From: Phymatolithon calcareum | Taxonomy: Eukaryota > Rhodophyta > Florideophyceae > Hapalidiales | Length of the DNA: 64,000 bases | Assembly: GCA_977006965.1 (NCBI GenBank) | Contig: OZ345359.1 | Coordinates: 558,001-622,000, forward strand | Direction: 5' to 3' | Part shown: one piece after another, positions 51,472 through 61,883 of the stretch | Numbering within the stretch: the stretch's first letter is position 1 | Layout of the letters: the number at the start of each line of letters is the position of its first letter | The notes under the pieces: model-generated | The model's input: the letters and a program-made list of their open reading frames with translations, nothing else | Told to the model about the DNA's origin: nothing | Database searches by the model: none | Program-made: the position numbers and the translations under genes

Positions 51472-54400
51472 GGCGATGTGGTCCCGCAGTTAACCCACAT
51501 CGCCCACACGCGACGTCCCAGAACCGGACAAAGATCCCGCCTCATCAAAAGCATACCACAGATATCGACTGTACCAGTATCTTTGTGGCGGATATCAAGG
51601 GCGAATGCAAATCCTCCCGCGTGCTTGGATTCTGTGTCGATATTGGCGCCCCTAAGTCCGTCGTTGGCAAACGTGAACTGAACCGACTGCTGCACTCAGT
51701 TGGAAAGTACAGACGACAGATTCGTCGCTCTGAAAATCGTTTCCGTTTTGGCGATATGTCTTTCCTCTCTATCGGACAGATATCGCTACCACTACCTACT
51801 CCTCCCGGCGTTCCGTCCATCGTGGTGGACTTTGACATCGTCGAACCAGAGATCCCGGCACTACTCGGGATAGACGTTCTGGACCGCCATCGACTTGTCG
51901 CTGATACAGTCTTTCACCGTCTCGCACGAAGATCAGCACGCGAACTCGAAGACGGTCGCATGACATACATAGTCGAGTGGTTCATCCCCCTCATACGTGC
52001 ACCAATCCGGCACGTGTACGTCCCGTTCGACAAAGGAGCTCGGATCCACTTCACCCCCGTGCAGCTCCACAAGTTGCATCGCCAGTTTTTCCACCCGTCT
52101 GCAGGAAAACTTTTCAATCTGCTTCTAAAAGCACGCCCAGAGCATGCGACACCCGAAACGCTGAAGATCCTCAATGACATCTCCATGAGATGCGACCCGT
52201 GCCAGCGCATTCGCCCTGCACCAACGCGTTTCCGCGTCTCGTTCGGTACCGAGAATGCGCGATTCAATGAACGTATCGTAATGGACATTATGTATATCAG
52301 TTCCGCCCCGGTCCTGCATATCGTGGACGAATCGACACGGTTCTCAGCCGCCCAATTTCTTCCGGACGTGGGCACGCTCACGATCTGGGACACACTTCTC
52401 CGCTGCTGGGCCACAATCTACACCGGTTTACCTAACCGAATACTGGTGGACTACGGGAGCGCACTCGGGAAGAGCGAACCGTTCGTTTCGCTGGCGGCGA
52501 GATCAAGCGTCGATGTGCAATCGACGGGAAAAGAGGCTCACTCAAGCCTTGGTGTTGGAGAACGATACCACGAACCGCTTCGCACTACGTTCCGCAAAAT
52601 GCTGTTCGACTACCCGAATCGAAACAAAGATCTACTCCTCCATCTCGCTGTCAAGGCTATGAACGACACCTTCGGCCCGGAAGGACTAGTGCCGTCATCC
52701 CTTGTCTTTGGCGAACTTCCAAAGGTCTACACCCCATCGGAAGTCCCCAAGGCCCGCGACACACTGGGAGAGCGGGCAGCCATGGTACATACTGCCCGCA
52801 CCGAGATGCAGCGTATCATGGCGAAGATGCGAGTTTCCCGTGGCCTGAAGAACTCCGTTCCGAACGCAGCCGATCAATCATTTGACCCCGTTGATCCGGT
52901 TCTAGTGTGGCATGAGAAAGTTATTAACCATCGCATAGGAGAGTGGCTCGGTCCTTTCACAGTTCTTGGCATGGACTCTGACAAGAAGCTAGTATACGTC
53001 CAAGATGCTAAAATTGGTGCAGCACGACTATTTGGCACCGCACAGGTCAAGCGCTACAACATGCCGCTTGACATTGCGCGATCCCTCTTCTGCGACATAC
53101 GCCACAGTTTTACGTACTTCTCCTCCACCGACGAAGAGGAATATTCCATCCTCCTGACTGAAGTCATCGACCCAAGAGACCCCCGCGCCACATCGGCCGA
53201 GATGACCCGCGCTAAGCGCGACGAGATCAAAGGGCTACTTGATCGTGGGACCTTCAGCGTGATACTCCGTGAAGACGTTCCGCTGGATGCTAATGTGCTT
53301 CCTGGTAGATTTGTTCTCGCTATTAAGTCATCCGAGGATGGGCAGATCAAATTTAAGGCGCGATATGTAATCGGTGGACATCGCGACAAGATGAAAGACA
53401 TCATGGTACACAATGCGGCAAACCTTCAGCCGCAATCCACCCATCTGCTCCTCGCGCTTGCGACCATACATGGTTTTGGCACCTGGACATCTGATGTCCG
53501 TCAAGCATACCTGCAATCTGCAGAGCCCCTCTCGCGCGAGATCTTCATCACCAAGCCTGTCCCGGAGTTCGAGCTCCAGCCGGACCAATGTCTGAAGCTA
53601 CTAAAGCCACTTTACGGACTATGCGACTCCGGAGACTTGTGGCATAAGACCCTCGACGAGCACCATCGCCACGATCTTGGCATGTCCCCTTTCCGCTCCG
53701 ACCCCGCACTGTACAAGTCAATGTCGGATGGGCTACTAATTGGCCTCAGCGGAGGCTATGCTGATGATCTACTGCGCACTGGCACGCGAGAGTTTCGCGA
53801 GCGAGCCAAGGTAACGAGCGAACGCTTTCAAATGGGAGATGACGAAGAAATCCCATGCACCTTCAGCGGTTTTTCTCTTGCTCGCGGCAAGGATGGCACG
53901 CTGGAGCAGAACCAGCACTTCTACCTTCAGAAGCTAGAGAAGCTGGACCTTACCTCTTCCTTTGTTGAGCTCCGCTCCATGCGAATGAGACTCGCATGGC
54001 TGGCTAACACCCGTCCTGACTCTCCCTTCGACATCTCCCAGCTTGCTCAAGTGACTAAGCAGCGCTTCTTAGCTGGAAGATCCGAAGTCATCCGCCAGCT
54101 GAACAAGGCAACGAAGTACGCCATCGAGAATCGGATCTCGCTCAAGATCCCAAAGCTTGACCTGAACTCCCTTCGTATCGTCGGTTTTGCGGATGCGTCT
54201 TTCGCCAACAACCACGACCTGTCAACACAGCTCGGGCACATCTGCTTCCTGTCTGATAGGTATGGCAACTCTGTCCCCATCACCTTCAAGAGCTACAAGT
54301 CGAAGCGAATTACGCGCTCCGCCATGGCTGGCGAGGTCATCGCGTTCAGTGATCTATTTGACGTAGCCGTGACTCTGTCGGAGGAGCTCGGTCATATTTA

Positions 54401-54677
54401 CGGGCGGAAGATACCGGTACAACTTCTCACAGACTCTAAGTCACTCTTCGACGTTATCTCAAAGGGATCGCGGACTTCTGAGAAACGCATGATGCTCGAC
54501 ATCGCGGCTGCGCGCGAAGGCTTCCGTGACAAGATCATCTCGGACATCGGTTTCGTCCGTAGCTCGAAGAACCTGGCGGATGGCTTGACTAAACCGATGT
54601 CGCAAGCAGCGCTTCAAGATGTTGTTTCTTCTGGATTTCTAAATGTTCAAACGGAACAGTGGATAATCCGGAAGTAA
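51472..54677 (+). CDS. Copia pol: protease, integrase, reverse transcriptase, RNase H
   Basis: The pol frame is open across the gag stop and has no ATG near its beginning; coding text is clear from 51585, used here as residue 1. Protease: CVDIGAPKSVVG (Asp19; DIGA instead of the usual DSGA). Integrase: His165/His170 and CDPC (203-206), then Asp234 (VMDIMY), Asp289 (LVDYGS) and a Glu in GERYHE (326-330). Reverse transcriptase: SDVRQAYLQ (Asp637) and GGYADDLL (YADD 725-728). RNase H: GFADASF (Asp870), AMAGEVIAF, LLTDSKSLF. The PR-INT-RT-RH order defines Ty1/copia. No stop interrupts the 1030 codons. Expression presumably needs -1 frameshifting from gag; no canonical slippery heptamer was found. 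Confidence 0.96.
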
Positions 54678-54743
54678 GTCGACTGGGCCCATTTATTCTC
54701 CTACTTTCCCTTCCATTTGTCTTCGTTATTCCATTGTCCACTT

Positions 54744-55982
54744 CTACTCATCTCTACCCTTTATGCGCCTCACATCTGTCACCCTCAAATCGCGCACCCC
54801 ATCCCCGCCGCACCGCTCCAGGACCTCGGCCGAAAGCACCAACGCTGATGCTTCCTCTGAGTCAATTATGATGCCATTATTCGCGTCGACGACAACTGCG
54901 TGGTCCACCCCCTTCACCGCGCGAAGACGCACGATGAATACCCCGCCCCGCTTCGCCGCTAGAAGCCGGAACGGCGCCGATCGATCGGAGGTTTGAATTG
55001 CGCGCTGGACCTCCGGATCGCGCGAGGAGCGACATCGCGTTCGAGACTCCCTAGCTGCCTGCATCACTTCCCCCAACGGTGCAAAGCTAGTGTACAATCG
55101 TACATCTGCATCGAACACTTGCTGCACCATGTCGGCCACCACTTCACCACGCAACGCAAACACTGCGTTAATTATGGCTGCCTTGATGCAATCGTGCGTA
55201 CTCGCTGTCCTTCTCGGTTGCCGCGGAACCTCACGCTGCACGCCCGACTCCCATGCCACGGCATCGCGCGCACCTATCCCCGACGTGATGACTGCCACCC
55301 CAGGATGACGCTGCAGAAAGCTCAAAACTTGCGCTGCCACGGCCGCACTGCGGTCTAACTCATCATCCCCTGGGGTACCACCGCGCGCTGGGATGAACAC
55401 ATCCGGCGTCTCCTCCCCTGTCGCTTCGGCCCTCGACCCCGGAATAGCGTATGTGCTGAAGATGATCGCCCCATCGCGCACACCGGCGAACAGTCCTTCA
55501 TCCCATTCAATGGGATGAAACGCCTCCCTCGGAGACCTCGCCTGGTCCGTTGCATGCGGGACATCGCGCTCCAACACGAACCCGCCCGCGGCCTCGCTGC
55601 CATCTCCTACCGCCAGCCCCTCAACGAGCCAACGACCGTTGCTGTCGTACTGGACTCGGGGTGCTCGAGCGTCTGGAGGGGTGCAAAGTGCCGATGGAGA
55701 GCCGACCAGCAGCTCCAATCCATGGCAGTGTTCCCCCTCCTCCGCGAACCACACCGGAGCCACCGTCGGAGCTTTGTGGCGTGCCACAATACACGCTGCA
55801 CGCCGCACGAGGCCACCTTCCGCCCGGATGATCTCTGCCCTGCCTCCTTCCGCAGAACGCTGGGCCAAGCGTTCCCGTTGCCGTCGCTTCTCGCGACCAC
55901 CACCACGGCCTCCGCGCTTTTTTCGTTTCCCCTCCGGCACCGCCGGAGCGCCGCCACCGCCAATATTGTCGGTTCTCTGCAT
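54744..55982 (-). CDS. Antisense accessory gene in copia; cysteine-peptidase-like
   Basis: 412 residues from the ATG at 55982 to a TAG, wholly inside the retrotransposon and opposite to pol, whose stop is 66 bp away. The first 60 residues are Gly/Arg/Lys-rich (GKRKKRGGRGGGREKRRQ), suggesting nuclear or nucleic-acid binding. The C-terminal half has STHDCIKAAIINAVFAL (Cys265 at a helix start) and, about 95 residues on, VDHAVVVDANNGIIIDS (His361, Asp366 or Asp374). Cys, then a beta-strand His with Asp, is the layout of papain-fold peptidases (C39/transglutaminase-like). No database match could be run. Such antisense genes near the 3' LTR are known in some plant elements, but this domain there is new to me. 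Transcription would have to come from the 3' side. Confidence 0.72.
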   Translation of the reverse strand: MQRTDNIGGGGAPAVPEGKRKKRGGRGGGREKRRQRERLAQRSAEGGRAEIIRAEGGLVRRAACIVARHKAPTVAPVWFAEEGEHCHGLELLVGSPSALCTPPDARAPRVQYDSNGRWLVEGLAVGDGSEAAGGFVLERDVPHATDQARSPREAFHPIEWDEGLFAGVRDGAIIFSTYAIPGSRAEATGEETPDVFIPARGGTPGDDELDRSAAVAAQVLSFLQRHPGVAVITSGIGARDAVAWESGVQREVPRQPRRTASTHDCIKAAIINAVFALRGEVVADMVQQVFDADVRLYTSFAPLGEVMQAARESRTRCRSSRDPEVQRAIQTSDRSAPFRLLAAKRGGVFIVRLRAVKGVDHAVVVDANNGIIIDSEEASALVLSAEVLERCGGDGVRDLRVTDVRRIKGRDE

Positions 55983-56294
55983 TCTTGCGCCGGCACGCGC
56001 AAGATTCTGTTTTTCTGGTTCCCTGTTGTGTGCCGCTCTCTCGGCACAATGCGCCAGCGCGCGCTCATTGTCCTTTTATTCCCCTCCGGCTAGTCGGAGG
56101 AGGGGCGACGCACCACGCAATACCATGCGTGTTCCTCTTTTTGGGGAACGATGAGCAGTGAGCATTCCCCCCGTGGGTGACACGCAATGACCCATTTGAA
56201 ATTTTTTCCCGCCCCCTTTTTTTTTCTTTGATATTTTTGATGATTTGTTAATGATCGTTTTTGATGAATCACACAGGCAGCCCATGGGCGAGAG
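55983..56294. other. Copia 3' internal region
   Basis: Between the antisense gene and the 3' LTR. The T-rich run tttttttttcttt near 56216-56230 on the plus strand is a purine tract on the minus strand. Would hold the promoter of the antisense gene. Confidence 0.4.
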
Positions 56295-56577
56295 TGTCAA
56301 TCATACTCCCAAATGGTGCTTACATGGGCTTACACTCACCGACCTCAGTGGCCGGCGAGTTCCTGTGTTACTTCATCCTGCTTCCAATCTCTCCCCTTGC
56401 TCTCTCCCGGGTAGAACGTCTAACACTAAGTAAAAGCTACAAGCTACTTTGGTGTACTGCGAAGGCATTGGCCGGATCACCTTTCATTCCACCTATCCCT
56501 TTTCCCGCGTGACCATCCAGCCGGCCGATCGTACGACCGGCGGCTCACGCGAGGCGCAAAGTGACCGTTCGACGACA
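56295..56577 (+). repeat. 3' LTR
   Basis: 283 bp, colinear with the 5' LTR except for the missing 31-bp duplicate and about 4 base differences. Confidence 0.95.
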
Positions 56578-56711
56578 CGCAAAGAGAAGAACCGCCAGCT
56601 AAAGGACCGCAAGCAGCTGCGGAACGGGCCGTAGATATGTCTGCCCGAGGGCTTGAGAAATTACTTCAGACCCCAAGCAGTTCGGAGTTGCTTTTATTTT
56701 GAAGTACGAAC

Positions 56712-57000
56712 TATCTTGGCAGCTGCGGAGGCGAAGCGGTTATTTTAGGCGGTATAGCGCGTCGCAAAGGGCAGGCGCACAGCATGTGCTGGTCAGGACT
56801 CTGGCGGATGCATCTCCGGTGCTATCGATCGCAGCGCGGAGTGCCGCGCAGCGGCAAACAGGCGCACGGCGTATCTTGGCAGCTGCGGGGACAAAGCTGT
56901 TATTTGAGGTGTAGCACGTCGCACGGGCAGTCGCACGACTTGCTTTGCTCAGAGCGGCGGTAGGTGCATTTCCGGTCCTGTGGATCCCAGCTCGGCGGGT
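56712..57000. repeat. Diverged tandem repeat, two units of about 160 bp
   Basis: Units start tatcttggcagctgcgg at 56712 and 56872. Both continue with aagc-gttattt, a cgtcgcac-gggcag-cgcac block and a tgcat-tccggt block, with substitutions and small indels. Part of the split TIR element. Confidence 0.7.
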
Positions 57001-57258
57001 ACGCGAATGGCGTATTCATTTCCACGTGTCAAACCTGTACAAAGACCTCCATCACGTGCGGAGCTGCCCCACCGGTCTACATAAAGCTGTAATGATTCCA
57101 ACTCCTCCTGATTGGCCAGTTCGGCGTTTACGAATGGAATTCCAACACTTACTTTCGCCATTCTGCTCATAAAAATTAATGTCAATAAAAACGAAAAATT
57201 TAATCGTGAATCCGTTCGTAAAAATTAACCCAGCCCTTATCGGTATATGAAGGTATCC

Positions 57259-58365
57259 CAGCAGTCCGCGGCCGGATGAGTCTGTATACAGATATATCTT
57301 GAATTTTTTCAAGTAATTTTTTAATTTTTAAAAAAATTAAAAAATTATCTGAAAAGTCCCCTCGAAGTTTTTCTACTCTATCAGAAACTTGCGTACAGAA
57401 CCTCTATGGGCTCCTACATTCAGGGATTTGCCATGGTTTTATGAAGTCATCTTGCGATGAATCACCGCCGACAGACCGCCCGACCAGGACAACTTAGGAT
57501 TATTTGTGCACTGCCTCCTTGCCCCCCTGCGAGCGCATTTTGCCAACTGGATTTCAGAGTAGTGGTTCGTCCCTGCTGCGCCTGTACTGAAAGGCTACAA
57601 TAATCATTGCGCTATGAACTGCAAAAGCATCAACTCTGCACGTCTATGTGAAATGTGCAGATTGTCCCAGAATGTCTGGATGGTCACTGGTTCGCTTCTG
57701 CTCAGCGGTTTGATGAATGACCTTGCCGTTCTCAGAGAGAGCAATATATTCGACGCGAAAAAAAGACTTGATTTTGGCATGCCCGTCGGGCGAGATCATG
57801 AGAGATATCGCTTTTCACGACGTCAAGTTGATTGATATCCAAATGCCTTCAGTGTGCACCTCGTGGGAGATGATTTCTTCAATATGATCCCCCAATTTCC
57901 GATTCACTTCTCCTAACATGCACGGCTGCCCGTTCAGCGTGTATAAGAAACTTCGTTCTAATGGCGTCTCAGCTATGTAGTCGGAGCTCTCAAGGTCGAT
58001 GTACGGCAAGTACTAGTGGGAACAGTCTCAGAGACGGGAAAAAGACCACCATCCCCTATAACTCACTTCCAAATCTTGCCCGCATCACCTTGGTTTGCCT
58101 CTACAGTACCCACACCAACAAACGTGCGAGAACACTGCTTTCTGCTCATCGTTTCTCATCCTGACTACCCACCATGTTTCGTATTTTCCACTGAGCATGA
58201 GACGATGTGACCCGGCCGAGGTGGATCGATGAGAAGTGACGGCGCACTACTCATCGCAAAGCCATGGCTGGGATCACCTTATAGTTGATTCCGACGTGCC
58301 ATGGACTTTTTTCTTTAACAAAAGCTACTTTCCGCGTATCGGAGAGGGATGTATGATATGTATAG
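57259..58365. other. Intergenic, no gene seen
   Basis: AT-rich. A hairpin-forming run aattttttaattttt/aaaaaaattaaaaaatt lies at about 57314-57347. Frames are below 80 codons and without domains. Confidence 0.45.
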
Positions 58366-58650
58366 TTTGTTTGTTTGTTTATTGCAGGTTATTCGAACAT
58401 TATTCAACATCTAGTAGGGCTCCTCTAAATGTTCCTGATATGGATCCATTCCTGGTACTCGCGTATCTGCTTCGCGCTAGTACTGCTGCACACCACTCCA
58501 CGGCGACATCCGTGTGCCCTTTGCGGAACGTTAATTCAACTCTTGCTTGTGACAGGACTCGAACCGGCGACCTCAACATTCCTGCCTGTATCATACCGAA
58601 ATATGCGCACAGGTGCGCGGAGGCAGTTTTACCACTACACCACAGGTGGA
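58366..58650 (-). mobile_element. tRNA-derived SINE with target-site duplication
   Basis: On the minus strand the 285-bp element begins TCCACCTGTGG. It has an RNA polymerase III A box TGGTGTAGTGG (plus 58632-58642), a B box GGTTCGAGTCC (58555-58565), an unrelated body, and ends in a (CAAA)n tail (plus text tttgtttgtttgttt). The 11-bp sequence GATATGTATAG flanks it on both sides (58355-58365 and 58651-58661). Head, body, simple tail and target duplication together define a SINE. The acceptor stem does not pair, so it is not a tRNA gene. Partner LINE unknown; the tail suggests a (CAAA)n-ended LINE. Confidence 0.8.
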
Positions 58651-58661
58651 GATATGTATAG

Positions 58662-59149
58662 TTGTTTGACTTGAGGGAGCGACATGAACAAGAACTGAAC
58701 CGTCTACTGCTCATAATTTTCCTGTGCTCATCAATTACTGACACTCAACGGTCAGAGTGTACAGCCTCGAGCTGAGTCAGTCATGCTGGTAGCAAGAAAT
58801 TCCATGAGCCAACGAACAGGTTTCCAGTTCAATCATCATGAGCAAGTTGGACCAGACACTGAGAATACGCACGGTTTGTGCTCCACACAGTTAGTTCAAA
58901 TTATCCACAGCTATCGCTACTGCAGACAGTGAGCATAGCCACTGCTTGTCTTCCGAACGGACTGCAAAACGTACAGTAAACCGTCGGTGTCATCAACTTA
59001 GCCTGAATTCCCCATATAAGCCGCGCCCCTTGAACAACCATAGAGAGTCACCAAGTTGAAGACAACGCAGAAGATCTAGTGAAGATCGATCCGAATCCAC
59101 CCCACACCGAGCATACCATCGTCAGAACCTGTTCACAGACCTCTCAACA
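58662..59149. promoter_or_regulatory. 5' flank of the RidA-like gene
   Basis: No gene. A TATA-like ATATAAG at 59014-59020 lies about 130 bp before the ATG at 59150. Confidence 0.55.
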
Positions 59150-59773
59150 ATGGGTATCCGTACTCTCTCCTTCGTTGCCTTCCTTCTTCTGTTTATTTCC
59201 CCTGGAGTTTCCAACCCGAACTGCCACCGCCGCGTCATTACGATCAATCCGCCGACTCTCTTCGATCCTCTGACCTTCGGGTTCAAGCATATTGCTGTCG
59301 ACACTCGCAACTCCGTCGCCTACATTGCTGGACAGACCCCCGTTGACGTGGAAGGGGTTGTTGTCGGAAACACGCTTGCGGAACAGCTTCCCGAAGTCGA
59401 GAAAAACTTAAAACTGGCCATGCATGCGGTTGGTGCTGATATTGGTGACATCATGCAAATGATGACTTTCGTCAAAGACTTCGACCAGTCCAGGGACTTA
59501 CCCATTCTTCAGGGGACTTTCCAGCGTTTTGGAAGTCCGGTAAATACGCTTATTTCCACCACATCCCTTGCTTTTTCTAGTTTGTGGGTGGAGATCCAAG
59601 TCACTGTCGCTGTTCCGTTTGAAGTTCTTCCCAAGCTGATCGGTTCTTGTCCGAAATCGTTCAGCTCCTACGGACGCAATCGTTATTCTGGACACGCTTA
59701 CGCGATAGACGAGGATGCTGAGGTGATACCGATTACTGAAGACATTGGGCAGAAGGAGGATGTGGTGCAGTAG
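59150..59773 (+). CDS. Secreted RidA/YjgF-like protein lacking the catalytic-site arginine
   Basis: 207 residues from the ATG at 59150. Signal peptide at about 1-21 (MGIRTLSFVAFLLLFISPGV). A RidA/YjgF/UK114 fold covers about 40-157: AVDTRNSVAYIAGQTPVD, QLPEVEKNLKLAMHAVGAD, ILQGTFQRFGSPVNTLIS and VEIQVTVAV. RidA enzymes deaminate reactive enamines/imines with an Arg in the P-x-R-T motif; here the motif reads SPVNT, Asn132 replacing Arg. The Glu of VEI (Glu148) is kept. A polar acidic tail follows. So a secreted, probably non-deaminating family member. Single exon. Confidence 0.82.
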   Translation: MGIRTLSFVAFLLLFISPGVSNPNCHRRVITINPPTLFDPLTFGFKHIAVDTRNSVAYIAGQTPVDVEGVVVGNTLAEQLPEVEKNLKLAMHAVGADIGDIMQMMTFVKDFDQSRDLPILQGTFQRFGSPVNTLISTTSLAFSSLWVEIQVTVAVPFEVLPKLIGSCPKSFSSYGRNRYSGHAYAIDEDAEVIPITEDIGQKEDVVQ

Positions 59774-61883
59774 TCCGCCGGACAACTATTTCTTCAGTCT
59801 AATTAGACTTTGTTTTGTCGTTTGCATGAAAATATCACTGCAGTAGCTCAATATGTCTCTCCTGTAGACCTCATTCATGTTGCACGGCAGGCGTAGATCC
59901 CGGATTTCAATAGATTTGGCAGTAAGACCACAACGAAATACAGTATCCAAAGTTCATAAAAACAAATTTCTCAAAGGCAGTCGTCATCGTGCAAGTGCAT
60001 CTATGGACCAGAGGGAGGAGTGTTTGCCCCTACCGATCAGGAAGTCGAGACAAAATGAAAACAAAAGTATGCGTGCAAGAACAGATGTGTATTTGGAGAA
60101 CAACCGATTTGTTCATCATTTTCTCCACGTATTCTGATCGGGACTTTGGTACAGTGATGTCGTATCCCTTCATTGCCGCTCGGCCCAAGTCTAAAAACAT
60201 ATTGGACAAAGAAGAGAAGCAGACTTTGCTCTCTTTTCGCAGGTCAACGACTTCGAACAAGCTCGAGCTGACTTGACCTTGGACTTGCGAAGGATTTATT
60301 CTCGTGAGTAGTACATTAATATATATTTTTATTGTATTATCTGAACCTTCCCTTCACTCCTCAAATCCGTCTTACTGTATTTCTAAAGCTCCTCTCCCTC
60401 GTCAATATGCCTCCAGTCAAAAGTTTCCTCATATTGCCGTCTTCAGACGATATGAACCCAATACGGAATTGGCCAACGTGAATTGGAGTCTACAACATGT
60501 TCAGATCTTTTAGAAAAGAAATTTGCCGCAAGTTAGATACAACTCATACAGTGTAGACTACAGAAATCTTTCCTGGTTCATGAATGTTCTGAAGAAAGAC
60601 AAAATGGAGCCCGGGGTTTGAAATTTGAGAGGCAATTTTAGATAGTGCGCTCATGTATTGGCCTGCTCCCCGCCACTCCAACTCCAAGAGATAAGTGGAA
60701 CACTCTGAGGCATGTAAACAGTAGAAAGAACAGAATTCGAACGCCCGCAAATACTGTCCGCAGACGGATGAAGCGTTGAAAGAGAAGTTAATCAAAATTC
60801 TAAACTGCCATGTTTCGCCGAGGAGAGAGGACAAGGGTCCAATGTCATCAACTCTGTGGCGTGATGAGAAGTTGGGAATTCATGTCGTGATTGACTCCGA
60901 GATTGCATGCGTTGCTCATCCATTCATGGGCAGAGGCCTGATTCATTCTTTCTTTTGCCAAGGGATTTCAGAAGCTATTCTCGAACACCTCAACATCTTT
61001 ACTCCTGATTCATTTCCTCGGAGAGACATTATGTGCTTCCTACTACAGTAAGCTCACAGATTATAAAAGAGATCTGGCTGCTGGTCTCATTGACTGAGTC
61101 AAAATAAGAATATGAGAGTGTTCATAAGGTTATACCCTATGCCCTATGTCTCGGAGTCAATTCATGAGCCGAATATAGGCTAATCAGCATAGGATCGCTT
61201 CTGTGGGCAACCTACGCTTGCGTTTAACTTGCTGAAAAATAAAAATTTTCAGTCGTTTTCTTTAGGTTTGCGCCTGTCCTGATGTGAAATAGCAGAGATG
61301 CAGAGCGCTATCACAAATTTGTGAGGGTTACGGACGACAAGGGAGCCAAAATGAATACTGTCCCCTAAACTCTCTTTCCGTATCCTTTCTTAGATTGACT
61401 CCGTGCGCTCACCTCATCTTGGCGGAGAAAAGAACGCACATGCAAAACAGCGCAATAGTCTTCGGCAAAGGACTACACTTGATCGGAATGCTTTACTAAT
61501 TAAATACAGAGGAGCCAAGATTGTGGAAGTTAAAGATATTCAAGCGACCGTAAAACCCTCGGCCAAGTTTGAGTTACTTTCCAAGGTGGTGTTTGTGGGC
61601 GGCAGCTTAGGAGGATCAGAGCAGTTGAGTTCTTCTGGGTTCTTAGACAATGAAACGAATGAGGCTACACTAACCTTACCTATACTAGTATCCCTATCAT
61701 AACTATGATAGGGATACTGCGCACTTGGATATCACTTAGGTGTGCACTATCTCAGTTACCCTGTCGTACTCGAAAAAGCAACAAAATAATTATTCTTGAC
61801 TATCTATGATAAGAATAGTGCGCCTTTGTGTAGTAAAAAATGACAGACGGGAGAGCAGCTTGGAGCCAGTAAACGCAGTGTCT
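59774..61883. other. Intergenic, no supportable gene
   Basis: About 2.1 kb, AT-rich. Frames at 60776-61051 (starts on GTG, about 90 codons) and 61403-61702 (about 100 codons) have no recognised domain; they could be relics. A hairpin at 61687-61718 lies 170 bp before the next start codon. Confidence 0.45.
61687..61718. repeat. Perfect hairpin upstream of the membrane-protein gene
   Basis: AGTATCCCTATCAT pairs exactly with ATGATAGGGATACT around a 4-nt loop (AACT). Confidence 0.82.

Larger units (their letters stand above)
49164..56577 (+). mobile_element. Ty1/copia LTR retrotransposon with perfect target duplication
   Basis: The 5' LTR (49164-49477) and 3' LTR (56295-56577) both begin TGTCAATCAT and end GACGACA. 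The 5-bp sequence CGCAA precedes the element (49159-49163) and follows it (56578-56582), a perfect target-site duplication. Inside lie gag in two frames, a complete PR-INT-RT-RH pol, and an antisense gene between pol and the 3' LTR. A purine-rich gggcgagag (56286-56294) abuts the 3' LTR as a candidate polypurine tract. The 5' LTR is followed by ATCCGGATTCAACGG, not a usual TGG primer site; the primer tRNA is unresolved. Apart from a 31-bp indel, the LTRs differ at about 4 sites, so insertion is fairly recent. Confidence 0.96.
48951..57258. mobile_element. TIR element split by the copia insertion
   Basis: Outside the retrotransposon, 48951-49105 and 57125-57258 are inverted copies of each other. 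Shared blocks include ataccttcat, gggctgg, ttacgaa-ggattca-gattaaat and the following ttttc--tt--tattg-cattaa text. Without the copia insertion the element would be about 0.9 kb. It carries the diverged tandem repeat at 56712-57000 but no gene. Outer ends are approximate and no target duplication was fixed. Confidence 0.6.

Noticed and set aside
55515-56154. Sense-strand frames of 170-190 codons opposite the copia antisense gene
   Set aside because: Shorter than and overlapping the antisense frame; Arg/Pro/Ala-rich shadow composition.
58555-58642. Working tRNA gene on the minus strand
   Set aside because: A and B boxes are good, but no 7-bp acceptor stem or anticodon arm forms, and the tail plus target duplication indicate a SINE.
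60776-61051. Short gene upstream of the membrane protein
   Set aside because: Starts on GTG, no domain, no neighbouring exon that joins convincingly.
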